Below the pieces are notes generated by a model, which was given only the letters and a program-made list of their open reading frames with translations, made no database searches and was not told the DNA's origin. A stretch of DNA of 64,000 nucleotides from Pirellulales bacterium (lineage in GTDB: Bacteria; Planctomycetota; Planctomycetia; Pirellulales; JAEUIK01). The stretch lies in contig JAIBBZ010000027.1 in the NCBI GenBank assembly GCA_019694435.1, positions 1-64,000 of the forward strand, in the 5' to 3' direction. Position 1 is the stretch's first letter. Each line of letters begins with the position of its first letter. The translations under genes and the position numbers were made by a program. This document shows positions 45,924 to 55,881 of this stretch, piece by piece.

Positions 45924-46838
45924 ATGGTGTTCGCTACGCCGAGGCGGCAGGCGCAAGCCTGCGCGCCGGTTGAGCCGCTTGCGCGCCGTTTTGCCAGCGG
46001 CCGCCGCTGTCAGTGGTTGGCAGCGTGGATGTTGGGGTGTGGAATGCTGTTGGCCGTCGCCGCCGTCCAGGCCGAGGACAATCCGGCCCGGGCCAATTCG
46101 AGCCGCGCTGCCCGCGAGGCGGCGATCGAGCTGATTCCGTGGGACAAGATCGCGCGCCGCGACCAGGCGCGCATCGAAACGGTCCTGGAAAAGACCAGCT
46201 TGTTCCGGCGGATGCCGACGCAAGTGATCCGTTGCGATCCGGAACTCTATCAGTTCACGGTCGACAATCCCGAGATCCTGGTCAACATCTGGCACCTGCT
46301 CGGGCTCGAGGACATCACGCTCGAGCGGCAAAGTGAGCGGATGTTTCGCGCCGCCGACGGCGCAGGGACCCTGGGCGAGGTGCACGTCGTCTACGCGGAT
46401 CAGCATCTCCGCGTCGTCTACGGCGAGGGCACCTACGACGGGCCGATGTTTCCCAAGCCTGTCCGGGGAAGTTGCGTGCTGTTGCTCGAATCGGACTACC
46501 AGCGCGACGAGCATGGCTACGACTATGTCTGCAGCCGGCTGCACGTGTTCATGCGACTCGAGCAGGTGAGTCTCGACCTGCTGGCCAAGACGTTTCAGCC
46601 TCTCGTGGGCAAGGTGGCCGACTTCAATTTCGAGCAGACGTCCTTGTTCGTGCAGAGCCTGTCGCGAGCCGCCGAGGCCAATCCGCGCGGCATGGAGCGC
46701 CTGGCAGCCAAGCTGACCGACGTGTCGCCTGAGCTGCGGGGCCGGTTCGTGCAAGTCACGGCACGCGTGGCTGCCCGCGGCGATCAGCGCCGGACCCTGG
46801 CCGCCCGGATCACGCCCAACCAGACCGGGGGCGAGTGA
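45924..46838 (+). CDS. Exported protein of unknown function
   Basis: The ATG at 45924 follows AAGGGGGG and opens a long signal region: basic residues 1-30, then [22 protein letters not shown] with cleavage near residue 50. The 304-aa product has blocks [40 protein letters not shown] and [21 protein letters not shown] do not recognise a family. It ends at a hairpin shared with the convergent MFS/PlsC/synthetase gene. Confidence 0.75.
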   Translation: MVFATPRRQAQACAPVEPLARRFASGRRCQWLAAWMLGCGMLLAVAAVQAEDNPARANSSRAAREAAIELIPWDKIARRDQARIETVLEKTSLFRRMPTQVIRCDPELYQFTVDNPEILVNIWHLLGLEDITLERQSERMFRAADGAGTLGEVHVVYADQHLRVVYGEGTYDGPMFPKPVRGSCVLLLESDYQRDEHGYDYVCSRLHVFMRLEQVSLDLLAKTFQPLVGKVADFNFEQTSLFVQSLSRAAEANPRGMERLAAKLTDVSPELRGRFVQVTARVAARGDQRRTLAARITPNQTGGE

Positions 46839-46862
46839 GCCCACGCCCCGCGGTAAGTTCAA

Positions 46863-46898
46863 CCAGCCGTGCGGCGCGTGGTTGCTGCCGCCGGCTGG
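46863..46898. terminator. Terminator-like hairpin between convergent genes
   Basis: Arms 46863-46869 plus 46871-46875 pair with 46887-46891 plus 46892-46898, giving 12 bp with a single bulged base and an 11-nt loop. It sits in the middle of the 75-bp gap between two converging genes. There is no long T run. Confidence 0.55.
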
Positions 46899-46913
46899 AC
46901 CGCACCGGGCAAT

Positions 46914-49900
46914 TCACCGGGCCTCGATGGCCGAGCAGCGTTCCAGGGCCAGGTCTTTGAGGGCCTTGAGATCGAGCTTGCCGGTGCCGAGCACCGGGAT
47001 TTCCTCGACCTCGAAGAAGCTGTCCGGCGAGGGAATCCACAGGTTGGGCAGGTCGGTCTCGCCCAGCTCGCGGCAAATCTGCTGAGGTGTCTTGCTCAGG
47101 GCCGTGTGCAACACGACGAGCCGCTCGCCCTTTTTCGGGCAAGGCACTGCCGTCACGACGGCGGTCAGGTGCTCTTCGTCGGCGCCGATGAGCTTTTGAA
47201 TCGTCTCTTCGATCTTGATGTGCGGCACCATCTCGCCACCGATCTTCGAGAAGCGGTTCAGGCGGCCGGTGATGTGGATGTAGCCGTCGTCGTCGACATA
47301 GGCGATGTCGCCGGTGACGTACCAGCCGTCCTTGACGACTTGCGCCGTCAGATCGGGGCGGTGGAGATAGCCCTTCATCACGTTGGGGCCGCGCAGCAGC
47401 AACATGCCGGGCAGATTGCGGCCCAGACGTTCCGACGTATCGGGATCGATCACCTTGGCTTCCGTCCAGGGAATCGGCATGCCGACCGAGCCTTCGCGCC
47501 ATCCGCGCACGTCGCCAGGCGAACGCCGGCTGGCCGGTACGTTCAGGGCGATCAAGGGCGACATTTCGGTCGCACCGTATGCTTCTACAGGACGTGTGCC
47601 AAACTTGGCCTCGTAGGCATCGCACAGGTCGGGCGGCAGCCGCTCGGCGCTGGCAAACACCACGTCGAGCGACTTCAGATCGTCCGGCTCGCACCGCCGC
47701 AGGTAGGCCCGCAAGAACGTCGGTGTTGCCATCAGAATCGTGGCGTGGTGTTTCTTGCAGAGTTTGCCGACTTCCTGGGCCTCGAGCGGCGAAAAGTGGT
47801 AAGCGGCCTTGGGCACCAGCATCAACATCGTCCACATCGTGGCCGTGTAGCCGTAGCTGTGGAAGAACGGCAGCACGCCCAGCGCGACGTCGTGCTCGTT
47901 CAACTTGACCACCTGGTCGATGGCCAGGACGTTCGAGGCGACGTTGCGGTGGGTCAGCATCACGCCCTTGGGCTCGCCGGTCGACCCGGAGGTGAACAGC
48001 ACGGTCAGCACGTCGTCGGGCTGGATTTTGTGCAGTCCCAGGGCACGCTCGAGCAGCCACAGGGGCATCGCATACGCCATCGCGGCGCAGATCAGTTTGT
48101 CCAGCTTGGTGACCTTGGTGATCAGGTCCTCGAGATAGACGATCTCGGCGTCGATCTTGAGGTTCAGCCGTGACATGACCCGTTTGCTGGTCAGGACGTG
48201 CTTGATGCCACACTGATTGATGCACAACTGCATGATCTCAGACGAGACCGTGTAGTTGAGGTTGACGGCCACGCGGCCGCTGATTGGCAAGGCGACGTTG
48301 GCCAATACCGCGCCGCCCGATGGGGGGAGCAGCAGACCGACGTACTTCTCGTCCGCGGCCAATACCTCGCGCTCCAGCAGGCGTTTGAAGATCAAGGCGC
48401 GGACGAGCATGTCGGCGCCGGTCATGGATTGGCCGGTCGAATCGGCGAGCTTTTCCCGCTTCATGCTGGCGCGGCAATTCCGCAAAAAGGCCCGGGGCGG
48501 GATGCTCGAAGGTTCGGTGAGGTCTTGCATGGCTTTGTGTTCCGACAGGGCTTCTTCGCGCAGGGCCGCTACGGCGGCTTGCATATCCTCGACCGACGTC
48601 ACCGCCGTCAGCGGCTTACCAAAGGTAATTGACAGCGGATAGGGCCAGCGTCGGGGCAGTTTCCAGAAGAAACGCCCACCCCAGAAGCTAAAGATACTCC
48701 CCCACATCCCCCCCAGGTAGACCGGAATCACCGGCACGTCGGCCCCTTTGAGAATCGCCATCGCACCCGGCTTGAAGTCCTGCATTGCGCCGGTGCGCGT
48801 CAAACCACCTTCGGGGAAGATGCAAACCAATTCTCCTTGGCGCACCGCAGTACGGGCCGCGGACAGCGATTCGAGAATCGACCGCCGCCCGGCACCCGGC
48901 CGTAGCGGAATCGTGCCGAACTGAGCCGCGAGCCATTTCATGACGCCGCGCTCGATGTATTCAGCGTAGGCGACCATGCGCACGTTACGTGGGCAGAAGA
49001 GCATCAGCAGGATGCCATCGGCCCAGGAGACGTGGTTCGAGATCAACAGCGCGCCGCCGGTAGCAGGAATGTTCTCGATGCCGCGAATGCGCACCCGGTA
49101 GAACAGTCGTGCCGTGGACAAGAACAAGAAGCGGATCGGATACGTGGGCACCACCACGCAGAACACGATGCCGACGAGCGTGGTGGCAATGCCCATGAGC
49201 AGGAAGATCTGGCCGCCATCGAGATTGAGTGCCAGCAGCTTCGCTCCGGCACCGGGCAGGTGCAGGCCGCTGGTCATCACGGGGAACAGCATCGAGACGA
49301 TGATCATCGCCGCGAAAGCGACGAAATTGTAGGCCGCGAGGATCGAACCGCGCGTCTGCGGAGGGCTGCGATGCTGCAGAAAAGCCTCGAGCGGGACGTC
49401 GAAGATGCCGGCGCTCACACCGAGCAGGAACAACCACCACGCGGCCCAGACGCCCGAGCTGTCGTTCAGGCACAGGAACAACGCGCTGAAGCCCATGCCG
49501 AACGCGCCGAGCGGGACCATGCCCAACTCGATGCGCTTGCCCGACATCAGCCCCGCCGACACGCTCCCGACGGCAACGCCGAAGGTCAGCGCCCCGAGTA
49601 GCATCGTGACGTACTTCTGGTCGAGGTGCAGGACCTGCGTGGCGTATTTATCGACGTTGATCTGGGCCAGCGAGGCCAGGCCCCAGTACAGGCCGAGCAG
49701 CAGAATGGTCGCGCCGATCACCCGGTTCTTCTGCACGCTGACCAGGTCGGCCAGGGTGTGGCGCGCGAAATTCCAAGGGAAGGTGCGCGTGGGGTTCGCC
49801 GGGGCCAGCGGGCGAATGCCGTAGGCCACGATCCAGCCCAACACGCCGACCGCGACCACCACCAGGGTCGAGATCCACTGGTTGTGGACGCCGTAGGGTT

Positions 49901-50447
49901 TGGTCAGGTCGTAGAGGGCGCTGCCGGCCTGCATGCCGGTCGCCACGGCGAAGACCGTGATCAGTCCCAGAATGCCGTTGGCACGTGAGAGCAACTCGGG
50001 CCGGATGATCTCCGGCATACAGCCCAGCCGGGCCGGGGTGAACAAAGCGCTTTGCGCACCGAGCAGGAACAACACGCCGAACATCAGGTAGACGTTCTGG
50101 AAGTAGATCGCAGCCGCGCCCATGGGCATGGCGATGGTCTCGGCGAACTTGCTCCAGATCATGACGTTGCGCTTGCTGAAACGGTCGGCCAGGTAACCGG
50201 CCGGCGCGGCGAACGTCAAGAACGGCAACACCAGGCACGCCAGCCCCATCGCCAGGATCGTGTCGGTATGCTCAGGAAAATATTCCTTGCCGATCGGAAT
50301 GATCAGCCAGCGGAACAGGTTGTCGTTAAATCCGCCGAAGAACTGCGAGATGACCAGTGAGGCAAAGCTGCGCGACCAGAGCCCATCGCTGGGTGGGGCG
50401 TCTGCCGCGGTTTGGGGCCGGCGGATGGGGCGGCGGGTGGCAATCAT
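46914..50447 (-). CDS. Fused MFS transporter, PlsC acyltransferase and acyl-ACP synthetase (Aas/LplT-like)
   Basis: The 1177-aa protein joins three domains. Residues ~25-440 form an MFS transporter with about 12 TM segments (LplT-like, [17 protein letters not shown]). Residues ~450-640 form a PlsC acyltransferase with NHVSWAD (471-477) and [10 protein letters not shown] (544-553). Residues ~690-1165 form an AMP-binding ligase with [17 protein letters not shown] (819-835) and [10 protein letters not shown]. In E. coli LplT and Aas are separate: LplT flips lysophospholipids inward and Aas re-acylates them with a fatty acid activated on ACP. Fusion would put transport and repair on one chain. 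The start at 50447 is the ATG after which the MFS begins. Confidence 0.9.
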   Translation of the reverse strand: MIATRRPIRRPQTAADAPPSDGLWSRSFASLVISQFFGGFNDNLFRWLIIPIGKEYFPEHTDTILAMGLACLVLPFLTFAAPAGYLADRFSKRNVMIWSKFAETIAMPMGAAAIYFQNVYLMFGVLFLLGAQSALFTPARLGCMPEIIRPELLSRANGILGLITVFAVATGMQAGSALYDLTKPYGVHNQWISTLVVVAVGVLGWIVAYGIRPLAPANPTRTFPWNFARHTLADLVSVQKNRVIGATILLLGLYWGLASLAQINVDKYATQVLHLDQKYVTMLLGALTFGVAVGSVSAGLMSGKRIELGMVPLGAFGMGFSALFLCLNDSSGVWAAWWLFLLGVSAGIFDVPLEAFLQHRSPPQTRGSILAAYNFVAFAAMIIVSMLFPVMTSGLHLPGAGAKLLALNLDGGQIFLLMGIATTLVGIVFCVVVPTYPIRFLFLSTARLFYRVRIRGIENIPATGGALLISNHVSWADGILLMLFCPRNVRMVAYAEYIERGVMKWLAAQFGTIPLRPGAGRRSILESLSAARTAVRQGELVCIFPEGGLTRTGAMQDFKPGAMAILKGADVPVIPVYLGGMWGSIFSFWGGRFFWKLPRRWPYPLSITFGKPLTAVTSVEDMQAAVAALREEALSEHKAMQDLTEPSSIPPRAFLRNCRASMKREKLADSTGQSMTGADMLVRALIFKRLLEREVLAADEKYVGLLLPPSGGAVLANVALPISGRVAVNLNYTVSSEIMQLCINQCGIKHVLTSKRVMSRLNLKIDAEIVYLEDLITKVTKLDKLICAAMAYAMPLWLLERALGLHKIQPDDVLTVLFTSGSTGEPKGVMLTHRNVASNVLAIDQVVKLNEHDVALGVLPFFHSYGYTATMWTMLMLVPKAAYHFSPLEAQEVGKLCKKHHATILMATPTFLRAYLRRCEPDDLKSLDVVFASAERLPPDLCDAYEAKFGTRPVEAYGATEMSPLIALNVPASRRSPGDVRGWREGSVGMPIPWTEAKVIDPDTSERLGRNLPGMLLLRGPNVMKGYLHRPDLTAQVVKDGWYVTGDIAYVDDDGYIHITGRLNRFSKIGGEMVPHIKIEETIQKLIGADEEHLTAVVTAVPCPKKGERLVVLHTALSKTPQQICRELGETDLPNLWIPSPDSFFEVEEIPVLGTGKLDLKALKDLALERCSAIEAR

Positions 50448-50667
50448 GGCTGATCTACGAAGCCTCGAAGTGTGGTGTAATTCGGGGCCAGAAGCGTCCC
50501 CAAAGTACAAGGCGGAGCGGCTCGCTGGCTATAACGCCTGGTCCGCCAGGTTTTCTCAGGCAGCTTCCGGACTGCCGGATCGCACCACTGTTTCGAATCC
50601 AAGTGCTTGCCGCAAAGATGTTTAAGTCGACTCGTGCAAAGGCGGGGCAGCACGACGAAGCGAGCCA

Positions 50668-51828
50668 TTAGTTGCCGTGGCCGCGGAGTTGAGTCACCCC
50701 AAACTCGGCAATTTCTTCGGGTTCGAGCAGCACTTCTTGAGGGCAGAATCGCCAACCGTCCGGCAGCGATCGCAACGACCGCTCCAAGCGATACAAGGCT
50801 CGATCGCACTGGGGATGAATTAGGGCCGCCGCCAAGGCACGCCGCAGATCGACGGGAAGCACTGAAGAAACTGCACGCTGCCGGGTGGCGATTGACGGTG
50901 CATTCTTGCACGGACGGCCGGGCAGCGCGGCCGAGTCGTCGAGGTGCAACAGCACGCGCGCCCGGCGCAACAGTTCGTCCTCGGCGGCTCGAGGGTGGTC
51001 GAGTTGCTGGACCAACCACGCGCGGGCCTCGCGCTCACCACGCAGCGCCGCGCGTTGTGCTTCGAGCTGGGCAATCTTGCAGGCGAGTTGCTGTTCTCGG
51101 GCGGACAACGAGGCGTCGTCGGCGTTGATCGAGACGGGGCGTCGCGGATCGAGGGCATCGCGACCGAGCATGCGCATGGCGGCGGCATGTAAGAGCTGTC
51201 CCTCGCCGATGGGATCGGGCACACGGAGCGGCGGTAGCCAGACGACCGAATCCGACGCGACGGCCAATGCCAGTCCATCTCCGGTCGAGGCCAGCGGTTC
51301 GCAGCCGGCAGGCAATTCGCGCAGGGCCACGTCCGGCCGAAAGGTGCGCTCGTACGCCTCGAGGTAGCCGTCGAGAGCGTGGCCGGTCGTGTGACGCACC
51401 AGGCGCGATTGCAGCAGGCGCCCACAGGTCGCTGCGATCGCCGCAAACGTCGAATCGACCGTGGCCAGAGCCTCGTACGCGTTGAGTTGACTCCCGGGAG
51501 GAAAATCGGGCAGTCCAGGCGGATCGGCCACGCGGCAGCGCGACTCAGGCAGGTCGAGCCGGCAAAACAGCAGCCCGCCTCGATCGAGGTACGCGCGCAT
51601 CCGGCCGATCAGGTCGTGCAACTCGCGCCAGCATTCGTGCTCCAGCCGTGGGCTGCGGAAGACACTGAGCGGACGGCCCGCAGCCCTGCGCCAAAGGCCT
51701 TCGATGGCCGAGTAGGCGAGAAAGATCACGCGCGCGGCGTTCCAGGATTGAACGTCGTCGAGCGCGCAGGGCTCGACCTCCGGGTGTTCGAGGTCCCAGC
51801 CGATGCAATATGCATCCATTCGGGGCAT
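50668..51828 (-). CDS. Hypothetical protein with coiled coil
   Basis: A 386-aa soluble-looking protein. Residues ~1-220 are mixed alpha/beta (YCIGWDLEHPEVEPCALDD, RVIFLAYSAIEGLWRRAAG, LDRGGLLFCRLDLP). Residues ~240-285 form a helical coiled coil (REQQLACKIAQLEAQRAALR). The C-terminus has acidic-aromatic WRFCPQEVLLEPEEIAEFG. I do not recognise the family. The start is the ATG at 51828, with a second ATG at 51819. Upstream of the next minus-strand start (50447) 220 bp hold no other gene. Confidence 0.6.
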   Translation of the reverse strand: MPRMDAYCIGWDLEHPEVEPCALDDVQSWNAARVIFLAYSAIEGLWRRAAGRPLSVFRSPRLEHECWRELHDLIGRMRAYLDRGGLLFCRLDLPESRCRVADPPGLPDFPPGSQLNAYEALATVDSTFAAIAATCGRLLQSRLVRHTTGHALDGYLEAYERTFRPDVALRELPAGCEPLASTGDGLALAVASDSVVWLPPLRVPDPIGEGQLLHAAAMRMLGRDALDPRRPVSINADDASLSAREQQLACKIAQLEAQRAALRGEREARAWLVQQLDHPRAAEDELLRRARVLLHLDDSAALPGRPCKNAPSIATRQRAVSSVLPVDLRRALAAALIHPQCDRALYRLERSLRSLPDGWRFCPQEVLLEPEEIAEFGVTQLRGHGN

Positions 51829-52078
51829 GGTCGAAGTGTGGAGAGAACCAGCCGGCCAGTGTCAGAACCCAATTGGTGCGCCGGCGTAAGAAGAGCAGGG
51901 TCCAGGTCGTGGGCGGCGTACTGTAGGGTGTCACCGCGAGGGGGTCAACGCGGCTACGCAAGGCGTGCCTGCGCGCGGATGCTGGCGCGCTCCGCCGCTG
52001 CACTCGCGGTTCCCGTTGGCCAAATCGTCCCGGGGCGGTAGATTCTCGCCGCCCTTATCCAGGAAGGAGCTTCGGGCC

Positions 52079-52396
52079 ATGAGCGCGATTCGCAACTTAA
52101 TGTTCGGCATGATTCTCGGTGGCGCCGGTGTGTACGTGGGCTTGAAATACCACGTGGTCAACACGAACGAGGGGTTGGTGCTCGTCCCCAAGCTCGAGGC
52201 GACCTTTGCCGACTCCTACATCGACGTCCGCAAGTTCACGCCCAACGATTGGAATGAACGTCGCCAATTGGTGGCCGCCATCGTCAAGGCGGACAAGCAG
52301 GACATCATCCAGGACAGCGCCGTCGATGGGCTGAAGCGGGGTGTCGGCGACCTTTTGAACCGTCTGGGCTACACGCAAGAAAAGCCTGCTTCCTGA
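52079..52396 (+). CDS. Small protein with N-terminal TM segment
   Basis: A 105-aa protein starting MSAIRNLMFGMILGGAGVYV, with a TM or signal-anchor (~6-22). A soluble domain with charged residues follows (VPKLEATFADSYIDVRKFTP, AIVKADKQDIIQDSAVDGLK) and a short helical end. AAGGAG at 52064-52069 is a good ribosome site. I do not recognise a family; small proteins like this are often conserved in planctomycetes, but that is recall, not a search. Confidence 0.7.
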   Translation: MSAIRNLMFGMILGGAGVYVGLKYHVVNTNEGLVLVPKLEATFADSYIDVRKFTPNDWNERRQLVAAIVKADKQDIIQDSAVDGLKRGVGDLLNRLGYTQEKPAS

Positions 52397-52524
52397 ACGC
52401 CCGCCGTCCGGCACGTTCTTGGAGAGACGGGTTGTAGCGATTCTACGGGCCGACCTTGTGCGGCGGTTTGCCGGCCGCCCGGGGGCCCGCCGGCCGGGGC
52501 CGATCGATCGTGCCCTGCGTCGGA

Positions 52525-52530
52525 TATAAT
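52525..52530 (+). promoter_or_regulatory. Candidate -10 box upstream of the sugar cassette
   Basis: A perfect TATAAT lies 88 bases before the DegT start, in the 220-bp gap 52397-52617. No good -35 hexamer is found 16-18 bases upstream. The rest of the gap is GC-rich with nothing else identified. Confidence 0.35.
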
Positions 52531-52617
52531 GGCGGCACCCACGCGCGCGGGCCCGACGACGGGTCCAAGGGGGATACGATCGCGCGCGGGGGCCTCCTCT
52601 TGCTTGCGGCATTCGGC

Positions 52618-53724
52618 GTGAAGATTCCGTTCCACGATTTACAACCCGTTCATCGCGAGCTGATTGCCGAACTTCAAGCGGCCGTGACGCGCGTCCTGCA
52701 GAGCGGCTGGTTCTTGCTGGGCCCCGAGGCCGAGGCTTTTGAACATGCCCTGGCGCGGCAGGTCGAATCGGAGTTCGCGATCGGCGTGGCGAACGGTACC
52801 GACGCGATCGAATTGGCTCTGCGTGCAGCGGGAGTGAGCGCCGGCGCCGAGGTGATCACCGTGGCGCACACGGCGATCCCGACGGTCTGCGCGGTCGAAC
52901 GCGCCGGGGCCAAGGTGGTGTTCGCCGACATCGATCCGCGGACCTATGCACTGGACGTCGCAGCCGCGGCCGCCGCCATCACACCCCGCACCGAGGCGAT
53001 CTTGCCGGTGCACCTGTACGGGCACCCGGCCGACATGACCGCGCTGTCGAAATTGGCCAGCGATCGCGGGCTGCTGCTCGTCGAAGATTGTGCGCAAGCG
53101 CTCGGCGCGCGCCACGCCGGACGCCCCGTCGGCTCGTGGGGATGTGCCGCAGCCTATAGCTTTTATCCCACGAAGAATCTGGCCGCGTGCGGCGACGCGG
53201 GGGGAGTGACGACGAACGATCGCGCGCTGGCCGAGCGCGTGCGGCGCGTGCGGTTCTATGGCCAGGCGACGCGCGACCGCTGCCAGGAACGAGGGTTCAA
53301 TAGCCGGCTCGACGAGGTGCAAGCGGTCATCCTGCAGGTCAAGCTTGAACATTTTGCCGCACATCACGACACCCGGCTGCGGCTGGCCGAACGCTATTCG
53401 CGCGAGTTGCCGCCGGAGCTGGTGCCCTACGTGGCGCCCGGCGATGAGCATGCCTATTGCCTGTATGTGATTCGCCACTCGCAGCGGGCGCAGATCGCCG
53501 CGGCCTTGGCCGAGCGGGGCGTGGCGACGCTGGTGCACTACCCGACGCCGATTCACCTGCAGCCGGCGTATGTCGATCTCGGTTACGCCGCCGGCAGCTT
53601 GCCCGAGACCGAAGCGGCGGCCCGCGAAGTGCTGTCGTTGCCGCTGTACGTCGGGCTGAGCGAGGCGGCAGTCGATTACGTGGTTCAGGCGGTCCACGAG
53701 GCCCTGGCGGAGTGTCCCGCGTGA
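52618..53724 (+). CDS. DegT/DnrJ/EryC1/StrS-family sugar aminotransferase
   Basis: PLP-dependent aminotransferase of the sugar family. From the GTG at 52618 the product is 368 aa. FHDLQPVHRELIAEL, FAIGVANGTDAIELALRA, EVITVAHTAIPT, LVEDCAQALGARHAG (Asp157 holds PLP nitrogen) and SFYPTKNLAACGDAGG (Schiff-base Lys186) are all present. Such enzymes convert a keto sugar nucleotide into an amino sugar, usually with glutamate. Its stop overlaps the start of the epimerase gene (GTGA), so both are translationally coupled. Together with the WecD-like acyltransferase it suggests an N-acylated amino-sugar nucleotide. Confidence 0.93.
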   Translation: MKIPFHDLQPVHRELIAELQAAVTRVLQSGWFLLGPEAEAFEHALARQVESEFAIGVANGTDAIELALRAAGVSAGAEVITVAHTAIPTVCAVERAGAKVVFADIDPRTYALDVAAAAAAITPRTEAILPVHLYGHPADMTALSKLASDRGLLLVEDCAQALGARHAGRPVGSWGCAAAYSFYPTKNLAACGDAGGVTTNDRALAERVRRVRFYGQATRDRCQERGFNSRLDEVQAVILQVKLEHFAAHHDTRLRLAERYSRELPPELVPYVAPGDEHAYCLYVIRHSQRAQIAAALAERGVATLVHYPTPIHLQPAYVDLGYAAGSLPETEAAAREVLSLPLYVGLSEAAVDYVVQAVHEALAECPA

Positions 53725-54719
53725 ATGAGGCCTTGCGTGACAAGCTGGCCGGCAGCCGGTGCCTGATCACCGGCGGCATGGGGTTCATCGGCAGCAACCT
53801 GGCGATCGCGCTCGTCGAGCTGGGCGCCGAGGTGACCATCGCCGACGCGATGATTCCCGGGTACGGCGGCAACCTGTTCAACGTCGAGCCGATCGCCGAT
53901 CGCGTCACGGTCAACTTCTGCGACATCCGCGACGTGCACGTGATGAACTACCTGGTCCGGGACAAGGACTTCGTGTTTCATCTGGCCGGGCAGGTCGATC
54001 ACATCATGAGCCTGACCGACCCGTTCCCCGATATCGACATCAACGTCAAGGGCACGGCCGTGCTGATGGAGGCGTGCCGCCATCATGCCCCGGGCGTGAA
54101 AGTGATCTACACCGGCACGCGCGGGCAATATGGCCGCCCGCAGTCGCTGCCCGTCAACGAGCAGGCCCCGACGATGCCCTTGGGTATCTACGAGATTACT
54201 AACCTCGCGGCCGAAAAAATCATCGAGGCCTACCACCTGGTGTTCAACGTGCGCAGCGTGCTGCTGCGCATTACGAACACCTACGGCCCCCGGGCGCAAA
54301 TGCTGCATTCGCGCTACGGCGTGGCCAACTGGTTCGTGCGGCTGGCGATCGACGACCAGACGATCTCGGTGTTCGGCGACGGCCAGATCAAGCGCGACTT
54401 GCTGTTTGTCGACGATTGCGTCGAGGCGATCTTGATGGCCGCGGCCAGCGAGAATGCCTGGGGCCAGGTGTTCAACGTCGGCGTCGATCGGCCGACGACG
54501 TTTATCGAGCTGGCCGAAGCGGTAATTCGCGCCGCCGGCTCCGGGCGCTGGCAATTGACGCCGTTTTCCGCGGAGCGCAAGGCGCAGGAGCCCGGCGACT
54601 TCTACTCGGACATCACGAAGATTCGCTCCTACCTGGGATGGGAGCCTCGAACCAGCCTCGACGCGGGAATGCAGCGCACCGTGGAATACTTCCGGCGCCA
54701 CAAGGCGCACTACTGGTAA
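53721..54719 (+). CDS. NAD-dependent sugar epimerase/dehydratase with YxxxN
   Basis: A 332-aa extended SDR from the GTG at 53721. It has TGGMGFIGSNLAIAL (Gly 18-24), a DIRDVHVMNYLV loop, FHLAGQVDHIMSL, and INVKGTAVLMEACRHHAPGV as in UDP/dTDP-sugar epimerases. The active-site segment is YTGTRGQYGRPQ and later IYEITNLAAEKI: the Tyr157 motif ends in Asn161, not Lys. C-terminal FVDDCVEAILMAAAS and GRWQLTPFSAERKAQEPGDF are substrate-domain motifs. It probably makes or converts the keto sugar for DegT. The missing Lys may lower or alter activity. Confidence 0.88.
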   Translation: MNEALRDKLAGSRCLITGGMGFIGSNLAIALVELGAEVTIADAMIPGYGGNLFNVEPIADRVTVNFCDIRDVHVMNYLVRDKDFVFHLAGQVDHIMSLTDPFPDIDINVKGTAVLMEACRHHAPGVKVIYTGTRGQYGRPQSLPVNEQAPTMPLGIYEITNLAAEKIIEAYHLVFNVRSVLLRITNTYGPRAQMLHSRYGVANWFVRLAIDDQTISVFGDGQIKRDLLFVDDCVEAILMAAASENAWGQVFNVGVDRPTTFIELAEAVIRAAGSGRWQLTPFSAERKAQEPGDFYSDITKIRSYLGWEPRTSLDAGMQRTVEYFRRHKAHYW

Positions 54720-54735
54720 TCGACGGGGGACGACC

Positions 54736-55701
54736 GTGGCCCGTCTGCGCAGCCTCCGCGATAACTTGTCGCCCGCGCGCGAAGTGCTCGCCGCGCACGC
54801 GCCCTGGAGCCCGTTGGATTATGTGCCCGGCATCTCCCGGCGCGGCGACCGCGCCCTCTACGCCGAACAGTTGACGGCCGAGCTGCCGGCTGACGACGAC
54901 CTGCGGTTTGTCGCTCCGCTCGACGATCTCGGCTCGCTGGCAGTTTGCGCCGAGCGCCTGCCGTGGGACAGCGAGTTCTTCGGACTCGGCGTGGCCCGGC
55001 TCAACGCGGTATTGCCACTCGAAGCGCCCTGGCACCGGCCGCTGGCCGACTATCGTCCCGTGCTCGAGCAATTCCTGGCTGAAGTTGCCGCGCGCGGCAT
55101 ACGCTATGTGTTCGCCACGGTCGAACCGCGCGACCTGGCGACGATCCGGGCGCTCGGAGAACTGGGCTTTGCCCTGATCGAGACGCGGTATTACCACCAC
55201 GGGCAGATCCAGCCGCCCCCGCTCGTCGAGCGATTGCCGGTCCGCAAGGCCGTGGAAAACGACATTCCGCACCTGGCCCGTGCCGCCGCGCAAACGGTCA
55301 ACATCTACGACCGGTTCCACGCGGACCCGGCGCTCGATGCGGCCAAGGTGGCGCAGCTAATGGCCATCTGGGTCGAAAAATCGGTCCGCGGCGAAATGGC
55401 CGACGTTGTGATCGTGCCCGACGTACCCGAGCCGGGCGCACTGGTCACTTACCGATATCACCGCGAGAAATGGGGCCGTTGGGGCTTGAACCTCGTGCAG
55501 GGCGTGCTTTCGGCGGTGTCGCCCGAGTTCGCCGGATGGATGGGCAAGCTGGGCCCCGAGGTCAACTTGCACTTGCTGGGCGTGGGAGCCCAGCATTCGT
55601 ACGGCAGTACGCAGGTGACGAACCGGGCCATTCTGTGGTTTGCCGAGGAGTCGGGCGCGAAGTTCGGGCGCTGCGAATACATTTTCCGTCGCTTGCTCTA
55701 A
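54736..55701 (+). CDS. WecD-like N-acyltransferase (GNAT)
   Basis: The 321-aa product is similar in layout to WecD/RffC, which acetylates dTDP-4-amino-4,6-dideoxy-galactose. LPWDSEFFGLGVARL (75-89) is the recognisable motif, followed by a GNAT-like fold (FATVEPRDLATIRALGELGF and ETRYYHHG) and a C-terminal second GNAT-like half (GVGAQHSYGSTQVTNRAIL with acetyl-CoA loop). It starts with GTG at 54736, preceded by a GGGGGA site. It would transfer an acyl group from CoA to the amino sugar formed by the two upstream genes. Substrate specificity is not determined. Confidence 0.75.
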   Translation: MARLRSLRDNLSPAREVLAAHAPWSPLDYVPGISRRGDRALYAEQLTAELPADDDLRFVAPLDDLGSLAVCAERLPWDSEFFGLGVARLNAVLPLEAPWHRPLADYRPVLEQFLAEVAARGIRYVFATVEPRDLATIRALGELGFALIETRYYHHGQIQPPPLVERLPVRKAVENDIPHLARAAAQTVNIYDRFHADPALDAAKVAQLMAIWVEKSVRGEMADVVIVPDVPEPGALVTYRYHREKWGRWGLNLVQGVLSAVSPEFAGWMGKLGPEVNLHLLGVGAQHSYGSTQVTNRAILWFAEESGAKFGRCEYIFRRLL

Positions 55702-55881
55702 GGCCGGCGACCGCGCGCCGACGACTGCCGGTGTGAATTATGCGGGCTGCGAGGCGCCGGGGCGGCCGGGTTTCTGCCGGTGACACGCTCCCTCAGGCTG
55801 GATTGGGCGGCTACGATGGCAGGTTAGGGCAGGGAGCGGCCCGTTCGTTCTGGGGGAACGCCACTGCAGGCCCTTGCCGAC

